DNA of 64,000 nt from Gemmatimonadaceae bacterium (GTDB lineage: Bacteria > Gemmatimonadota > Gemmatimonadetes > Gemmatimonadales > Gemmatimonadaceae), in assembly GCA_020852815.1 (NCBI GenBank), contig JADZAN010000040.1:21604-85603 (forward strand), read 5' to 3'. Under the pieces are notes generated by a model. It saw nothing but the letters and a program-made list of their open reading frames with translations, had not been told where the DNA came from and did no database searches. Positions 63,070-64,000 of the stretch are shown here, one piece after another (position 1 is the stretch's first letter; every line of letters begins with the position of its first letter). A program made the position numbers and the translations under genes.

Positions 63070-64000
63070 ATGGCCGAGTTCGACACGAACGGCATGTCGA
63101 TCGTTGAGAAGCGCAAGGCCCAGAAGGCCGAGCTGCGCCCGCTCGCCAATCGTCGCCCAGAGCTGTACGACGAAGACGAGTATTCGTCTGCGGAGTACGA
63201 GAAGATGATGGAGATGTACAACGGGACGCTCGCCTCGATCGATGAGGGCGAGATCGTCAAGTCCCGTGTACTCGAAATCCGCGAGAACATGGTGGTCCTC
63301 GACATCGGCTTCAAGTCCGAAGGGACCATCCCGCTCGAGGAATTCAAGGACATGCCCGACCTCAAGCCGGGCGACGAAGTCGAGGTCCTGCTCGAGCACC
63401 TCGAAGACCAGGAAGGCTCGGTCGTCCTGTCGAAGAAGAAGGCCGACTTCATGCGCGTGTGGGAGAAGATCCGCGTCGCGTATGAGACCGACCAGCCGGT
63501 AGAGGGGACGCTCGTCAAGAAGATCAAGGGCGGCGTCGTGGTCGACCTCATGGGCGTCGACGCCTTCCTCCCGGGCTCGCAGATCGCGCTGCGGCGCGTT
63601 CCCAACATCGACGAACTGCTCGGCCAGAAGTACGAGTTCAAGATCATCAAGCTCAACAAGCGCCGCCGCAACATCGTCGTCTCGCGCCGCGTGATCCTCG
63701 AGGCCGAGCGCGCCGGCAAGCGCGAGAAGCTGATGAAGGAGCTGCAGAAGGACCAGGTGCGGAAGGGCGTCGTCAAGAACATCACCGACTTCGGGGCGTT
63801 CATCGACCTCGGGGGCGTCGACGGCCTCCTCCACATCACCGACATGGCGTGGGGGCGCATCTCGCATCCCACGGAGATGGTGCACATCGGCGACGAGCTC
63901 GAGGTCAAGGTGCTCGACATCGACTGGGAGCGCGAGCGCATCTCGTTAGGCCTCAAGCAGCTGCAGCCGTATCCGTGGAAGGACGTCATCGAGAAGTACC
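63070..64000 (+). CDS. rpsA: 30S ribosomal protein S1, 3'-truncated by window edge
   Basis: The first 310 residues of S1, which binds mRNA on the 30S subunit. After an acidic/basic N-terminal segment (MAEFDTNGMSIVEKRKAQKA), S1 OB domains lie at about 60-123 (GEIVKSRVLEIRENMVVLDI), 143-206 and 230-297 (RKGVVKNITDFGAFIDLGGV, GLLHITDMAWGRISHP). The frame is open to the end of the window, so more S1 repeats follow. The ATG has AGGAG 11 nt upstream. Confidence 0.97.
   Translation, partial: MAEFDTNGMSIVEKRKAQKAELRPLANRRPELYDEDEYSSAEYEKMMEMYNGTLASIDEGEIVKSRVLEIRENMVVLDIGFKSEGTIPLEEFKDMPDLKPGDEVEVLLEHLEDQEGSVVLSKKKADFMRVWEKIRVAYETDQPVEGTLVKKIKGGVVVDLMGVDAFLPGSQIALRRVPNIDELLGQKYEFKIIKLNKRRRNIVVSRRVILEAERAGKREKLMKELQKDQVRKGVVKNITDFGAFIDLGGVDGLLHITDMAWGRISHPTEMVHIGDELEVKVLDIDWERERISLGLKQLQPYPWKDVIEKY

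Overview
This 64 kb window is high-GC DNA (about 70% by eye) from the chromosome of a Gram-negative-type, didermic bacterium. It is packed almost entirely with conserved housekeeping genes on the + strand. The cell envelope is didermic: there is a heptose-7-phosphate kinase, a signal-peptide beta-barrel candidate and a lipoprotein. The gene content also includes RNase Y, Rex, MutS2 and many stop/start overlaps (ATGA, GTGA). Together these fit a Gemmatimonadota-like organism best, but that assignment is inference. I see no insertion sequence, prophage, CRISPR array or resistance island.

Layout. 1-6.2 kb: 5'-truncated asparaginase, CCA-adding enzyme, an orphan protein, RarA, a LEA-type lipoprotein, HflX. 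6.3-10.8 kb: GDP-mannose dehydratase, then on the minus strand tRNA-Val, a CAU tRNA and heptose kinase, then a second asparaginase of another family and a carboxymuconolactone-decarboxylase-like protein. 10.8-23.7 kb: obg, dprA, hemW, hrcA, dnaJ, prmA, rsmE, HIT, yqeY, mutS2, dnaG, an order close to the Firmicute hemW-hrcA-dnaJ cluster but without grpE, dnaK, mtaB, rpsU or rpoD. 23.8-31.9 kb: zinc-ribbon protein, recJ, rsmD, coaD, pta, a partner-switching trio (STAS antagonist, anti-sigma kinase, GAF-PP2C phosphatase) and rsmA. 31.9-33.9 kb: rex on the minus strand with its own operator, and a DEDDh exonuclease behind a 24-codon upstream ORF. 34.0-49.4 kb: infC-rpmI-rplT, pheST, a coiled-coil gene and zapA, a structured-RNA candidate, rny, folD, xseAB, ispA, dxs, nadK, recN. 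49.4-54.3 kb: the least familiar stretch, with an outer-membrane candidate divergent from a six-hairpin-glycosidase-like gene plus galK. 54.4-54.8 kb: tRNA-Gly and tRNA-Leu with inverted and tandem repeats. 54.8-60.7 kb: a lysine/diaminopimelate operon (dapE-like, asd, lysC, dapB, dapA, dapD). 60.7-64 kb: aroA, cmk, rpsA (3'-truncated).

Regulation is the most informative part. Four promoters share TTGAC-N19-TAG(G/C)TT (hldA, hrcA, infC, rpsA). Several genes have the -10 only 5-8 nt before the start codon, which predicts leaderless mRNAs. infC starts with AUU and has a terminator hairpin in its leader. rex has a perfect TTGTGA-N6-TCACAA operator.

The strongest unexplained signal is a recurrent heptamer, GTTAGGC (27 copies on the two strands). 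It accounts for nearly every TTA leucine codon I noticed in this window and for three stop codons. I did not find a clearly new multi-gene system. The best leads are this motif, the leaderless promoter class, the infC leader, the RNA candidate between zapA and rny, and the repeats around the tRNA pair.
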